A stretch of 64,000 nt of DNA from Ignavibacteriaceae bacterium (GTDB lineage: Bacteria; Bacteroidota; Ignavibacteria; Ignavibacteriales; Ignavibacteriaceae). The DNA is taken from positions 1 to 64,000 of the forward strand of contig WBUK01000009.1 of assembly GCA_008933765.1 (NCBI GenBank), given 5' to 3'. Under the pieces are notes generated by a model, which ran no database searches, was not told where the DNA came from, and was given only the letters and a program-made list of their open reading frames with translations. Shown one piece after another: positions 43,837 to 53,306 of the stretch; within the stretch, counting starts at the first letter, position 1, and the number at the start of each line of letters is the position of its first letter. Made by a program: the position numbers and the translations under genes.

Positions 43837-44967
43837 TTGGTTATTCTCCTCATAATTTTAACAGCACTTCTTCTTCATTATCTACTCTTTTTCGTTGTTG
43901 TTTGGATCGGACTGAGAAAAGAGAAATTGGACCGTTCGCAGGAAAACTCAACCTCGAGCACAGGGTTTGAAGTCTCCGTTATTATTGCTTTTAGGAATGA
44001 AGCGCATAACCTGCCGAAAATTCTTGATGATATTAAAAAACTTGAAAACCCGGGTACACCGGTAGAAGTGATTTTTGTTAACGACCACTCAACTGACGAT
44101 TGGCACAAATTCAGGGAGAGAATGGAGGATAGTCCTCAAATTAGATTTTTAGAGCAAAAAGAAGGGGTTAGTGGTAAAAAAAGAGCAATAGAACTTGGAG
44201 TTGCCAACGCAAGAGGAGAAATTATTTTTCTTACAGATGCTGACTGCAGGTTACCTGAAAAATGGATTACTTCTTTACTTAAAGCATTTGATGAAGAAAC
44301 CGGTTTTGTTGCCGGTGGTGTTAAATATGCAGAAAGCAGCCGGTTTTTTGAAAAATTTCAGGCTTACGAATTTGGAGGACTTATGCTGTGTGACGCAGGG
44401 CTTGCAGCGGCAGGGATGCCGGTTGTTTGCAGTGCCGCCTCGATGGCATTCAGAAAAGGGCTTTTTTATGAGGCTGAAGGCTACACTTCTTCCATTCAAC
44501 TTGCCTCGGGCGATGACGAATTTTTAATGAGAGCAATTCACCGGTTAGGTTACAAAGTTAAATTTATTCTGAACGAAGAGGCAATTGTAACCACTTCACC
44601 AAACAGAGACCTCAAAAGTTTTGCGAACCAGCGAGGAAGGTGGGCGAGCAAAGGTTTACATTATGAAAATAAAGCATTAATTGCGTTTCTTTTCCTTATA
44701 TTTCTGTTTTACTTATCATTAATCTTATCACCTGTGTTTATTTACTACTTCGGTATGCCCGTTTTACTCTGGTTTTTAATCGCTATGTTTTTGAAAACAG
44801 CCATTGAGTATCTGGTTTTGCGAAAAGGCAACGGTTTGCTCTATGGCAAATTGAACCCTTTTTTATTTCCGGTTATGGAGGTTTTCCAGGTGCCTTATAT
44901 TGTCTTCTCGGCTTTTAAGGGTTTAATTGGCGGTTTCAAGTGGAAAGAAAGAGAATACCGCCGATGA
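43837..44967 (+). CDS. Membrane glycosyltransferase, family 2 (first)
   Basis: 376 residues starting at TTG 43837, five bases after the previous stop. One N-terminal helix precedes a GT-A domain: SVIIAFRNEAHNL, VIFVNDHSTDDW, FLTDADCRLPE and the acceptor-site NQRGRWASKG. C-terminal helices follow. It is a processive-type inverting GT2 at the inner membrane; donor and acceptor unknown. The stop overlaps the deacetylase start (ATGA). Confidence 0.9.
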   Translation: MVILLIILTALLLHYLLFFVVVWIGLRKEKLDRSQENSTSSTGFEVSVIIAFRNEAHNLPKILDDIKKLENPGTPVEVIFVNDHSTDDWHKFRERMEDSPQIRFLEQKEGVSGKKRAIELGVANARGEIIFLTDADCRLPEKWITSLLKAFDEETGFVAGGVKYAESSRFFEKFQAYEFGGLMLCDAGLAAAGMPVVCSAASMAFRKGLFYEAEGYTSSIQLASGDDEFLMRAIHRLGYKVKFILNEEAIVTTSPNRDLKSFANQRGRWASKGLHYENKALIAFLFLIFLFYLSLILSPVFIYYFGMPVLLWFLIAMFLKTAIEYLVLRKGNGLLYGKLNPFLFPVMEVFQVPYIVFSAFKGLIGGFKWKEREYRR

Positions 44968-45605
44968 TTTACCCGAAGTTTTGGTTTTCACCACCCGGCT
45001 TGCTGAGAAAATTTTACCCCGAGATCATTTGGAAATCTGCAAAAAAAGAAGTGGTGGTAACCATTGATGACAGCCCTTCCGATTTTTCATCGAAACTCTT
45101 AGATATTCTGGATTTACACAAAATACACGCAATGTTTTTTGTTAAAGTTGAAGAGAGTGTAAAGCACGCTTCAGTACTTCGTGAAATTTTAAGCCGGGGG
45201 CATAAAATTGGCAATCATTCAATTACTCACAGAAGGTTGAGCACATTGAACCATGATGAACTAAAAATTGAAATTTCATCATCAAAAGAGAGACTTGAAG
45301 ATATATTGGGCAGCGGAGTAAAATTTTTCCGTCCACCGTATGGGTCGTTTAACCGGGCGGTACTCAAAGAAATTAAACTGTCGGGGCAAAAATGCGTGAT
45401 GTGGGATGTTTTAAGCGGGGATTACACTTCCGATCTTAAAATCGTAAAAAAAAATATCAGCAGGTACTTACAATCAGATTCTGTAACGGTATTTCACGAC
45501 AACAAAAAAAGCAGAAATATTTTTGAAGAAAGTATCAGTTTTTTAATGGGGCAAATCTTTTATTTGGGGTATCGGGTTGGGGAGCCGGCAGAATGTCTGA
45601 ACTGA
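44964..45605 (+). CDS. Polysaccharide deacetylase (NodB homology)
   Basis: 213 residues from ATG 44964, which overlaps the previous stop as ATGA; a longer frame to 44940 exists but would lie deeper in the GT2 gene. Motifs are VVTIDDSPSDF (the usual TFDDGP is changed), GNHSITHRRL with the metal-binding HxxxH, RPPYGSFN, and a C-terminal VTVFHDN. It probably removes N-acetyl groups from a sugar made in this cluster. The DDS replacement keeps both aspartates. Confidence 0.88.
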   Translation: MIYPKFWFSPPGLLRKFYPEIIWKSAKKEVVVTIDDSPSDFSSKLLDILDLHKIHAMFFVKVEESVKHASVLREILSRGHKIGNHSITHRRLSTLNHDELKIEISSSKERLEDILGSGVKFFRPPYGSFNRAVLKEIKLSGQKCVMWDVLSGDYTSDLKIVKKNISRYLQSDSVTVFHDNKKSRNIFEESISFLMGQIFYLGYRVGEPAECLN

Positions 45606-46681
45606 TTATTGTTCTGATTATAATTTACTTTGTACAAAGTATAGTTTACATGGTAGCTTCGTACAAAAGATTTCCCAAACTTAGCGAAGATAAACTTCCT
45701 TCAGCCTCGGTTATCGTAGCGGTTCGCAATGAGGAGGAGATAATTCTGCGTTGCTTAGAATCGCTTGATAAATTGGAGTATCCTGCAGGGAAACTGCAGA
45801 TTATAGTTGTGGACGACAGGTCAACCGATAAAACGGGTGAAATTATTGACGATTTTATCCGCGGGAAAGAGCGGTTTCTGAAAATTTCAGGCGAAGAGCC
45901 AAGCAACCACCTACGGGGTAAAACAAACGCCTTAGTGCAGGGTTTAAGGCAGTCAACCGGTGAAGTGATTTTAACAACGGATGCTGATTGTGCCGTAAAC
46001 CCCTTATGGGCAAAAACTTTATCTTCATATTTCACGGAAAATGTAGGTTTGTGTGGCGGTATAACCAGCCAGTCAAGAGGCAGTATTTGGAACGGAATGC
46101 AACATCTCGATTTTATTTATCTGCTGGGTGTCGGAGCCGGTACTGTAAATGTTGGGCTGCCGTTAAGTGTTATCGGGAATAATATGGCTTATCTTCGCAA
46201 GGCATACGACGAAACAGGAGGCTATGAAGCGATGCCTTTCAGTGTAACCGAGGACTCACAACTGCTTGCCGCAATTTCTGAACTGGGAAAATATAAAATA
46301 ATATACCCTGTTGACCGTTTTGGAACAGTAGAATCGATGCCTGTTGCCACGCTTAAAACATTGTTCCGGCAGAAAAAAAGGTGGTCCCTCGGAGGAATTC
46401 AGGTGCCGTTTCACGGACTTTTAGTGCTTGCAAGCACGGTTGTTGCGCATTTGGCGCCATTAGTTCTCTTTTGGATTGCTCCGTTTTATTCGCTTCTTCT
46501 TTTGGGGGTAATAATAGTATCCGACCTGTTATTTCAACTCTCAATGCTTTCACGGATGAAGTTGCTCTCTTCAATCATTTACTTTCCGTTTTTTGAGCTA
46601 TATTATTATCTCTATGTAACTGTTATGCCGTTTATACTTCTCTTTTCTCGTTCGGTAGAGTGGAAAGGTCGGAAGTTCTAA
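45593..46681 (+). CDS. Membrane glycosyltransferase, family 2 (second)
   Basis: 362 residues, overlapping the deacetylase by 13 bases. An N-terminal helix leads into ASVIVAVRNEEEIILRCLES, IIVVDDRSTDKTGE, ILTTDADCAVNP, TEDSQLLAAI and the QKKRWSLGG acceptor motif, then three or four C-terminal helices. It is paralogous in plan to the first GT2. Together with the flippase-like protein and deacetylase it likely builds a lipid-linked glycoconjugate of unknown structure. Confidence 0.92.
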   Translation: MSELIIVLIIIYFVQSIVYMVASYKRFPKLSEDKLPSASVIVAVRNEEEIILRCLESLDKLEYPAGKLQIIVVDDRSTDKTGEIIDDFIRGKERFLKISGEEPSNHLRGKTNALVQGLRQSTGEVILTTDADCAVNPLWAKTLSSYFTENVGLCGGITSQSRGSIWNGMQHLDFIYLLGVGAGTVNVGLPLSVIGNNMAYLRKAYDETGGYEAMPFSVTEDSQLLAAISELGKYKIIYPVDRFGTVESMPVATLKTLFRQKKRWSLGGIQVPFHGLLVLASTVVAHLAPLVLFWIAPFYSLLLLGVIIVSDLLFQLSMLSRMKLLSSIIYFPFFELYYYLYVTVMPFILLFSRSVEWKGRKF

Positions 46682-46748
46682 CCCCGAATAAATTATCGTA
46701 ATTTATTATATTTCAAGGCTGTATTTTTTTAACAAATCATATCTGTAT

Positions 46749-47579
46749 TTGCGTTTTAATAAAATAATTTTGCTTTTTCTGATTGTTGCGGGCACAACTA
46801 ATTCGCAAACTGTAGGGGTTTTCCCCGGTGAATTGAATATTCAGCCTTTTACGGCTAATTTTTTAGAACCAAGAATGGGTGTCTTTTTTCAGATGGGGAA
46901 GAACGATCTCAGACTTGATATTGGCGCTTCTAAAGATATTTGGCAGGTTCAGGTTAATGAAGATACGAAAATTTCCATGGGCGCAGATTTTTTCACTTTT
47001 ACCAGATTAAGAGGGGAAGAAGATTTTCACTTTCCGGTGGATGCTGTTGACTATCTGTTCGGTGTAAATTGGGGGATAAAAAGGGAGCTACCGGGCAATA
47101 GAGAATGGGGGGCACGGCTAAGGTTAAGCCACATTTCTGCTCATTTTGTTGACGGGCACTATGAAGGAACAAAACACGACTGGCGAGATGGGCGGGAACC
47201 GATGGTTTACAGCCGTGAATTTTTTGAATTTATGTACTATTATCGTGTAAAGGGGGTAAGAGTGTATGGTGGGGTATCATACCTTTTTCACACCTCACCT
47301 TCAGAAATTGAGCCTTGGATATTTCAGGCGGGGGCAGATGCTTTTCCGGAAGGTCTTTCTTCGGGCAATTTTTATCCGTTCATTGCTTATGATTATAAAC
47401 TTGCATATACTACAGCCTACACTCCAAATCATACCCTTCAGTTTGGGATAAAATACGGGCACCCCGCCGGTTCAGGTTTGCGGCTTGTTTTCACCCTCTT
47501 CCAAGGGAAGAACCCACACGGTGAATATTACGATATAGATGAGCGCAATTTCTCGGCGGGATTTTCAGTAGATTTTTAA
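46749..47579 (+). CDS. DUF1207-like exported protein
   Basis: 276 residues from TTG 46749, with a signal peptide (IILLFLIVAGTTNSQ). The pattern FPGELNIQPFTANFLEPRMGV, DAVDYLFGVNWGIKREL and WGARLRLSHISAHFVDGHYEG resembles DUF1207, a family of predicted outer-membrane proteins of unknown function. Length is somewhat short for it. No operon partner is obvious except the membrane protease gene 14 bases downstream. Confidence 0.6.
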   Translation: MRFNKIILLFLIVAGTTNSQTVGVFPGELNIQPFTANFLEPRMGVFFQMGKNDLRLDIGASKDIWQVQVNEDTKISMGADFFTFTRLRGEEDFHFPVDAVDYLFGVNWGIKRELPGNREWGARLRLSHISAHFVDGHYEGTKHDWRDGREPMVYSREFFEFMYYYRVKGVRVYGGVSYLFHTSPSEIEPWIFQAGADAFPEGLSSGNFYPFIAYDYKLAYTTAYTPNHTLQFGIKYGHPAGSGLRLVFTLFQGKNPHGEYYDIDERNFSAGFSVDF

Positions 47580-47593
47580 AGAAAAATTAACAA

Positions 47594-48568
47594 ATGGCAT
47601 CTCCGGCAATAAATGTTGTTTTTAATAAAAGGTACTTAATACCTTTACTGCTTTTTTTGCTTACGGCAATAACCACCACAATAGCCGGCGCCTTGTGGAT
47701 TGTGCCGGTTGTAGGTGGGTTGGAAGTGTCGCAGATACCTGAGGGGATACCGTATTCAGTTTCAATTTTGGCAATCTTAGGTTTTCACGAGTTCGGACAT
47801 TTTTTTGCGGCAAAGTTTCATCGTGTAAAAGCTACACTTCCTTATTTTATACCCTTTCCAACTTTGGCAGGAATGTTAAATTTCGGAACGATGGGTGCGG
47901 TGATCAGAACTCGGAGCCCGATTTATAACAGAAAAGCTCTTTTTGATATTGGAATTGCGGGCCCCATTGCCGGTTTTGTTGTATCGCTTGTTGTGCTGAT
48001 TTACGGCTTTCAGACCCTTCCCGGTAAAGAGTTTATTCTGGCGATACATCCTGATTATTTTAATTCTGTATCTTCAAGTGGTGGTCTTTCTTTGGAGTTT
48101 GGCGAAAACTTGCTGTTCGTTATCCTGAGGCATTTTTTTGCGGTTTCACCTGATGGATTCATCCCTCCGATGAGTGAAATTTACCATTACCCTTACCTTT
48201 GTGCGGGGTGGTTCGGGCTTTTTGTTACTGCTTTAAATCTTTTACCCGTGGGTCAACTTGACGGTGGGCATATTTTTTACGGAATGTTTGGGGAAAAAGT
48301 GCAGGAAATTGTCGCTTGGATAATAATGTTTCTTCTGTTGGTTGCAGGTGGAACAGGTGTTATTAATCAGTTTTATGATACCGGGATAAGCTACGGGTGG
48401 ACAGGGTGGTTTCTTTGGGCGCTGTTGCTTTATTTTGTAGTAAAAGTTAAACATCCCCCAGTGATGGATAATGAACCGATTGGTTTTACACGAATGGTAG
48501 TCGGTTATTTTGGGATTCTGATTTTTATTCTGTCATTTATTCCTACACCTTTTTTCATAACAGGTTAG
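47594..48568 (+). CDS. Site-2-type membrane protease (M50)
   Basis: 324 residues with about six transmembrane helices. HEFGH (near residue 58) is the zinc-binding motif and LLPVGQLDGGHIFYG supplies the third ligand (LDG) typical of S2P/M50 intramembrane proteases. No PDZ domain is seen, as in shorter FtsH-independent members. It would cut transmembrane substrates in regulated proteolysis; substrate unknown. A 9-bp hairpin begins at the stop codon. Confidence 0.92.
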   Translation: MASPAINVVFNKRYLIPLLLFLLTAITTTIAGALWIVPVVGGLEVSQIPEGIPYSVSILAILGFHEFGHFFAAKFHRVKATLPYFIPFPTLAGMLNFGTMGAVIRTRSPIYNRKALFDIGIAGPIAGFVVSLVVLIYGFQTLPGKEFILAIHPDYFNSVSSSGGLSLEFGENLLFVILRHFFAVSPDGFIPPMSEIYHYPYLCAGWFGLFVTALNLLPVGQLDGGHIFYGMFGEKVQEIVAWIIMFLLLVAGGTGVINQFYDTGISYGWTGWFLWALLLYFVVKVKHPPVMDNEPIGFTRMVVGYFGILIFILSFIPTPFFITG

Positions 48569-48590
48569 CCGGAAATATAACTTTCCGGCT
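48567..48590 (+). terminator. Hairpin after the site-2 protease, possible terminator
   Basis: AGCCGGAAA (48567-48575) pairs perfectly with TTTCCGGCT (48582-48590) across a six-base loop and overlaps the stop codon. Only a short T stretch follows, so termination strength is uncertain. Confidence 0.45.
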
Positions 48591-48717
48591 TTAGCAATCG
48601 GAAAAGATTTTTTAAAACCGCTCAGAATGCAAATAGTTATCCCTGATTCGTTTTAGTTGTAAACAAACGAATTTTTATAAGAAATTTATGAACATTGTTC
48701 AGTAATATTTGGAGAAA

Positions 48718-49512
48718 ATGAAAAGAACAATAATCGTGTCAATCTTAGCGTTGTTGATTGTCGGTTGTGAGAAAGAGTTCAACAACCCGGTGGACTCACT
48801 GCCGGTAAAATTTTCGGTGCAAAGTGTTGTCCGATATGATACCTTGAGGTTTTCCCCTGCGGATTCGGCAGCAAAATTTTACATTCACATTGAGTATAAC
48901 ACACTTCCACAAAGCGTGTTTATGAATCTATACGCACCGGGTGATAAAAAGGTTAATTCTTCCCCCATTTATTTGACCGATAATGGAAGCCCGGGTTCCG
49001 GAGACGACAGGGCAGGGGATAAAATTTTCTCGGCATTAGTTCCGATGAGTTCGCAATATGTTTCGGGTGAATATCGCACCGAATATTTTGTTTCTGACGC
49101 TGAGGGGAATGTTTATAAACTGGCGGTTAACCGGTTCGTATATGACAACGGTTCAGCTAATCAACCGCCGGTTCTTTCCGACCTCGTTGCACCTGATACG
49201 GTTGTTGTTACCGACACTTCAATTTTCAGAATGACTGTTAAAGCAATTGACCCCAACGGTAAGCAAGACCTTTCCCGCGTCTATTTCGTTGTAACAAGAC
49301 CTGACGGAACTTCAAACAATGCTGCACTTCTGATGTATGACGACGGAAACTTCGCTCTACACGGTGATGAAGTTGCAAATGATGATATTTATTCGATTAT
49401 TGTTTCAGTCTACTCCTCCAATCAAAAGGGGGAATACACATTTACTTTCACTGCGGAGGACAGAGCTAAAACAAAAAGTATTCCCGTAACTAAAAAGATT
49501 GTGATCAGATAG
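48718..49512 (+). CDS. Lipoprotein of unknown function
   Basis: 264 residues from ATG 48718, which has GGAGAAA just before it; a TTG at 48709 is less likely. The signal ends in the lipobox LLIVGC. The mature protein looks like tandem Ig-like beta domains: NGSPGSGDDRAGDKIFSALVP and a later YDDGNFALHGDEVANDDIYS, both with the N/DDG...GDxxAxDxIYS pattern seen in choice-of-anchor or cadherin-like modules. Two bases separate it from a secreted FlgD-tailed protein. Probably surface or periplasmic. Confidence 0.65.
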   Translation: MKRTIIVSILALLIVGCEKEFNNPVDSLPVKFSVQSVVRYDTLRFSPADSAAKFYIHIEYNTLPQSVFMNLYAPGDKKVNSSPIYLTDNGSPGSGDDRAGDKIFSALVPMSSQYVSGEYRTEYFVSDAEGNVYKLAVNRFVYDNGSANQPPVLSDLVAPDTVVVTDTSIFRMTVKAIDPNGKQDLSRVYFVVTRPDGTSNNAALLMYDDGNFALHGDEVANDDIYSIIVSVYSSNQKGEYTFTFTAEDRAKTKSIPVTKKIVIR

Positions 49513-49513
49513 T

Positions 49514-51106
49514 ATGAACGGAATAAAAGCAGCGATTTTTACAGTTTTATTTTTCACACCGCTTCTGTTTTCTCAGGTGCGCCCTTACTCATTCGGATTT
49601 GATGAATCTCCCGAATCGGTAACCGCCGGCACTTCAGAAAACCCGGCTTCAAACAGTATAAGTGCAATGTTAGTTCAGGGAGATACCGTTTGGCTCGGTA
49701 CTTCAAGGGGGCTTAGCCGTTCCACTGATAAAGGAACTACCTGGAGAAATTATTACAATGACCCCGATTTTGGAACTGAAAATATTTCCGCTATTGCATA
49801 CGACCCCTACACAGGTGTTATCTGGGTGGCAACCGCACATTCTGTCGTTAGAACCGGGCAGACTCTTCCCGAGGGGAGCGGTTTAAGGTTTTCTTCTGAC
49901 GGCGGTGAAACATGGAAAAAGGTTCCGCAACCCATTGATAAAGAGACAGATACAATAGTGGTGTATGGAGCAAACAGACTTAGGGCGCTTCCGGTTACTG
50001 TTGCGGTACAAAACATTACTTATGATATCGCAATAACCCCGGGTACGGTTTGGATTAGTTCATTTGCAGGCGGGCTGAGAAAATCAACCGATATGGGATC
50101 AACCTGGCAGAGAGTTGTTCTGCCGCCTGATAATTTAAATTCAGTTAAACCCTCCGATAATCTTGATTTCTGTGTTTCGCCTGTTCCGGGGAAATTTTGC
50201 AGTGAAGGATATTTGAACTACCGCGCTTTTAGTGTGATTTCAGTAAATGATTCTGTAATTTATGCGGGAACAGCCAACGGAATTAACAAGTCAACCGACG
50301 GTGGTATTAGCTGGGTTAAGTATAATCACCAAAATCAGGTGAACAACATGTCGGGTAATTTTGTCGTTGGTATGGGATATAAACCGGGAACTGATCAGAT
50401 TTGGGCGGCAACCTGGCGCGCTGAAGATCAAAATGAGTTCTATGGCGTAAGTTTTTCACCCGATGGTGGTGAAAATTGGATAACAAGTTTGGATGGCGAA
50501 AAAGTGAACAATTTTGCGGTTTTCACCGATAAGGTTGTTGCAGCTGCTTCAGGTGGGCTTTATAAATCAAACGATTTTGGTAAAAACTGGTTTTCACCCG
50601 GCAATATTGTTGACACCCAAACAAAACTTTCACTGAAAACTTCCACTTTTTATTCAGCTGCTTGGGCAGAAGCCGGAACTGTTCTCTATGTTGGCAGTGC
50701 AGATGGCTTGTTGAAAAATTCAGGGTTCACCGGTGTATGGCCCGATAGCTGGAAGCTTTATTTTGCCTCACAGGAATTGGAAAGTATGGAAGACTCCTAT
50801 GCCTTCCCCAACCCATTTTCACCTAAAACAGAACAGGTTAAAATTAAATATTCAACAGGTGGTGAAGAAGTTGATGTTACAATCAGAATTTTTGATTTTG
50901 GGATGAATTTTGTGAGAACGGTTATTCAAAATGCCAGGAGAGGCAACCCGACACATGTGATAAATTCCGGCGCAAACGGTGGGGTAATTGATTTTTGGGA
51001 CGGAAAAGATGAGAACGGAAATGTTGTGCCAAATGGTGTATATTTTTACAGAATAGATGCCGGCGGTAAAAAGCCGATGTTCGGAAAGATAATGGTGTTG
51101 CAATAA
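49514..51106 (+). CDS. Secreted BNR/sortilin-like propeller protein with FlgD-Ig C-terminal domain
   Basis: 530 residues with a signal peptide (AAIFTVLFFTPLLFSQ). Several blades show SxDxGxTW-type Asp-box motifs (STDKGTTWRNY, SSDGGETWKKV, STDMGSTWQRV, STDGGISWVKY, SPDGGENWITS). The last 85 residues (from about FPNPFSPKTEQ to the end GKIMVLQ) match the FlgD Ig-like fold used as a C-terminal sorting domain in type IX secretion. Two PorV/PorQ-type genes follow, supporting that link. Ligand unknown. Confidence 0.8.
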   Translation: MNGIKAAIFTVLFFTPLLFSQVRPYSFGFDESPESVTAGTSENPASNSISAMLVQGDTVWLGTSRGLSRSTDKGTTWRNYYNDPDFGTENISAIAYDPYTGVIWVATAHSVVRTGQTLPEGSGLRFSSDGGETWKKVPQPIDKETDTIVVYGANRLRALPVTVAVQNITYDIAITPGTVWISSFAGGLRKSTDMGSTWQRVVLPPDNLNSVKPSDNLDFCVSPVPGKFCSEGYLNYRAFSVISVNDSVIYAGTANGINKSTDGGISWVKYNHQNQVNNMSGNFVVGMGYKPGTDQIWAATWRAEDQNEFYGVSFSPDGGENWITSLDGEKVNNFAVFTDKVVAAASGGLYKSNDFGKNWFSPGNIVDTQTKLSLKTSTFYSAAWAEAGTVLYVGSADGLLKNSGFTGVWPDSWKLYFASQELESMEDSYAFPNPFSPKTEQVKIKYSTGGEEVDVTIRIFDFGMNFVRTVIQNARRGNPTHVINSGANGGVIDFWDGKDENGNVVPNGVYFYRIDAGGKKPMFGKIMVLQ

Positions 51107-51107
51107 G

Positions 51108-52118
51108 ATGAAAAGAACCATTTTTTTATTTGTTGTCGCTCTTTTTCTTTTTACCGTGAACACAGAAGCACAGCGGAAAATGAATAATTTGTCTTCTGCG
51201 CCGGGTGCGTTTAGCAGAATGGGTTTTGGTGCCCGGGGTATTGGAATGGGCAACGCGATTTCAGCCGTTAAATCCGGTAACATATATACTTATTACAACC
51301 CGGCACTGGCAGTTTTTCAGAATGATAACGCTTTTAACGCGCAATATACTTTTCTTGGGTTGGATCGCTCGTTGAATTTCATTAGTTTTACAAGAAGGTT
51401 CGATTTCTACTCAGATAAAGATACCATACTCAGTGAGAGAAAGCCCAGATCAACGGCGGGGGTTTCCTTTGGCTTGATTAATGCCGGTGTTTCGAACATC
51501 GACCAAAGGGATAATCAGGGGTTCAAGAAGGGCACCATTTCCACATCGGAAAATATGTTTTATCTTTCGTTTGCAAATAAATTCTCCGAAAAAATATCAC
51601 TTGGTGTTACTGCACGATTTTACTATTATAAACTTTACGAAGATGTTACCACTACCGGGTTAGGGTTCGATTTGGGGGCTATTTACACGATTACACCCGA
51701 TTTGGCGGTTTCGTTAGTGTTGAGTGATATAAACTCAAAATACGACTGGGATTCTGCGCCGATTTATGGGCAAGAGGGTGGCGCCACAACCAATAATTTC
51801 CCGCTTTTCAAAAAATTGGGTGTAAGCTATTATTTGAAGCCCTATAATCTACAGTTGGCGGGGGAAGTGGCGTTTGATAATTACGGGAGCAGCATTTTCC
51901 GTTTTGGAGCCGAATATGGTTTATACGAAGGGCTTTTTGTGCGTGGTGGCATCGATAATATTTTCCTGAATAATGGTGATGAACCGATAAAGCCTTCGCT
52001 TGGGTTTTCTTATTCACGAATTGTAGGCAGCCTTACAGTCGGTGTTGATTATGCCTTTCAGGTGGAGCAATATTCCACCGGGCACCGACACATAATTGGA
52101 TTGAACATAATTTTTTAG
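51108..52118 (+). CDS. PorV/PorQ-family outer-membrane protein (first)
   Basis: 336 residues with a signal peptide (FLFVVALFLFTVNTEAQ). The start of the mature protein, FSRMGFGARGIGMGNAISAV...YYNPAL, is the usual PorV/PorQ (UPF0164-type) pattern and the remainder is a repetitive beta-barrel ending IIGLNIIF. PorV-type proteins shuttle cargo of type IX secretion at the cell surface. One base separates it from the FlgD-tailed gene. Confidence 0.85.
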   Translation: MKRTIFLFVVALFLFTVNTEAQRKMNNLSSAPGAFSRMGFGARGIGMGNAISAVKSGNIYTYYNPALAVFQNDNAFNAQYTFLGLDRSLNFISFTRRFDFYSDKDTILSERKPRSTAGVSFGLINAGVSNIDQRDNQGFKKGTISTSENMFYLSFANKFSEKISLGVTARFYYYKLYEDVTTTGLGFDLGAIYTITPDLAVSLVLSDINSKYDWDSAPIYGQEGGATTNNFPLFKKLGVSYYLKPYNLQLAGEVAFDNYGSSIFRFGAEYGLYEGLFVRGGIDNIFLNNGDEPIKPSLGFSYSRIVGSLTVGVDYAFQVEQYSTGHRHIIGLNIIF

Positions 52119-52130
52119 ATCAGAGAATAG

Positions 52131-53042
52131 ATGAAGAAAATAGTATTTCTTTCGTTTTTTTTACTTCTTTTAGTAACAGGTGACCTTTTCGCTCAATCTG
52201 CGGGCAGCAGTGGTCTCTCGTTTTTGAAGATTGGCTCCGGCGCCAGAAACATTGCTCTGGGTGATAACGGTGCCGTGTTTGCAGACGACGCAACAGCCGT
52301 TTTTTATAATTCTTCGAGCATTGCCAACCTAACCGGCTCCGAAATTTCGTTTACACACAATGAGTGGATTCAGGGAATCAGAACTGAAATGCTGGCAACG
52401 CGGTTTTCACTCTTTGGGATGAAGTTTGGGCTGGGAATTAACTCAACCCGAGTAGGGGATATCGAGGTGCGGGAGCGCCCCGGAGCACCTCTCTCAACTT
52501 TTACAGCTGATTTTTTCGCCGTTTCGTTGGGAACCGGTTTTGCACTAAGTAAAAAATTTGATGCCGGAGTTGCAGTTAAATATATTTACGAAGGAATGTT
52601 TTACGAAGATGCGACAGGGTTTGCGGTTGACCTATCCGCAAAATATAAAGTTTCTGATGATTTTTTTGCAGTTGCTTCACTTCGTAATTTAGGCTCAATG
52701 AATGAGTTGCGTTCCGAATCAACAAAACTACCTGTTGATCTTCGAATTGGTGGCGGCTACGCTTTCGCAATGCCGACACAGAAAATGAATTTTTCCGCCG
52801 GGTTAGAGGTACAAAAGTTTCTTTCAACCGATGATATTCACCTGAATGTTGGCGTTGAAGGGGTTTATGATAAACTAATTGCTTTACGCCTTGGGTATCA
52901 GTCTTTTTATGAATCAAAAGGCTTTACAGCAGGCTTAGGAATATACTGGAACCGTTTAGCCTTTGACTATGCGCTTTCTCCCTTTTCTCAACAGTTGGGC
53001 ATGGGGCATACTTTTACTGTCAGGCTTGCATTTGGTGACTGA
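52131..53042 (+). CDS. PorV/PorQ-family outer-membrane protein (second)
   Basis: 303 residues with a signal peptide (FFLLLLVTGDLFAQS). LKIGSGARNIALGDNGAVFADDATAVFYNSSSIANL is present across residues about 31-66 and matches the PorV/PorQ N-terminal signature, followed by FTHNEWIQGIRTE and barrel strands ending FTVRLAFGD. It is a paralogue of the preceding gene. The 3' end is echoed about 74 bases downstream. Confidence 0.87.
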   Translation: MKKIVFLSFFLLLLVTGDLFAQSAGSSGLSFLKIGSGARNIALGDNGAVFADDATAVFYNSSSIANLTGSEISFTHNEWIQGIRTEMLATRFSLFGMKFGLGINSTRVGDIEVRERPGAPLSTFTADFFAVSLGTGFALSKKFDAGVAVKYIYEGMFYEDATGFAVDLSAKYKVSDDFFAVASLRNLGSMNELRSESTKLPVDLRIGGGYAFAMPTQKMNFSAGLEVQKFLSTDDIHLNVGVEGVYDKLIALRLGYQSFYESKGFTAGLGIYWNRLAFDYALSPFSQQLGMGHTFTVRLAFGD

Positions 53043-53141
53043 ATAATCACGAATTAGTTTGAACCCAAAACCATCACATTGTTGCTGCAAACTGATTATT
53101 GTGTTATGGTGGTTGAATAATCTTCCTTTAGTTTGGACTCC
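53034..53141 (+). repeat. Echo of the PorV/PorQ-like gene 3' end
   Basis: Bases from about 53034 to 53066, spanning the TGA stop, recur imperfectly at about 53108-53141. Shared blocks are TGAATAATC and TTAGTTTG(A/G)A. The remaining part of the 264-base gap to tgt shows no gene. Confidence 0.55.
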
Positions 53142-53306
53142 TCTTTCATTCGGCACAAACTGAAAGTATGTGTATCCACACCGCATTTCCCGGAAAATAA
53201 TCTAACCATATTTATTCCAAAAAGCATATCAAGAAAAGGGGCATTATTTTATTTTTGGCTTACCAATTAAAAGCAGTAAATTTAAAGTCATAATTTTTTT
53301 ATTTCG

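Noticed and set aside
53043-53306. tRNA or small RNA in the gap before tgt
   Set aside because: I looked for a cloverleaf and found none; the gap holds a gene-end echo.
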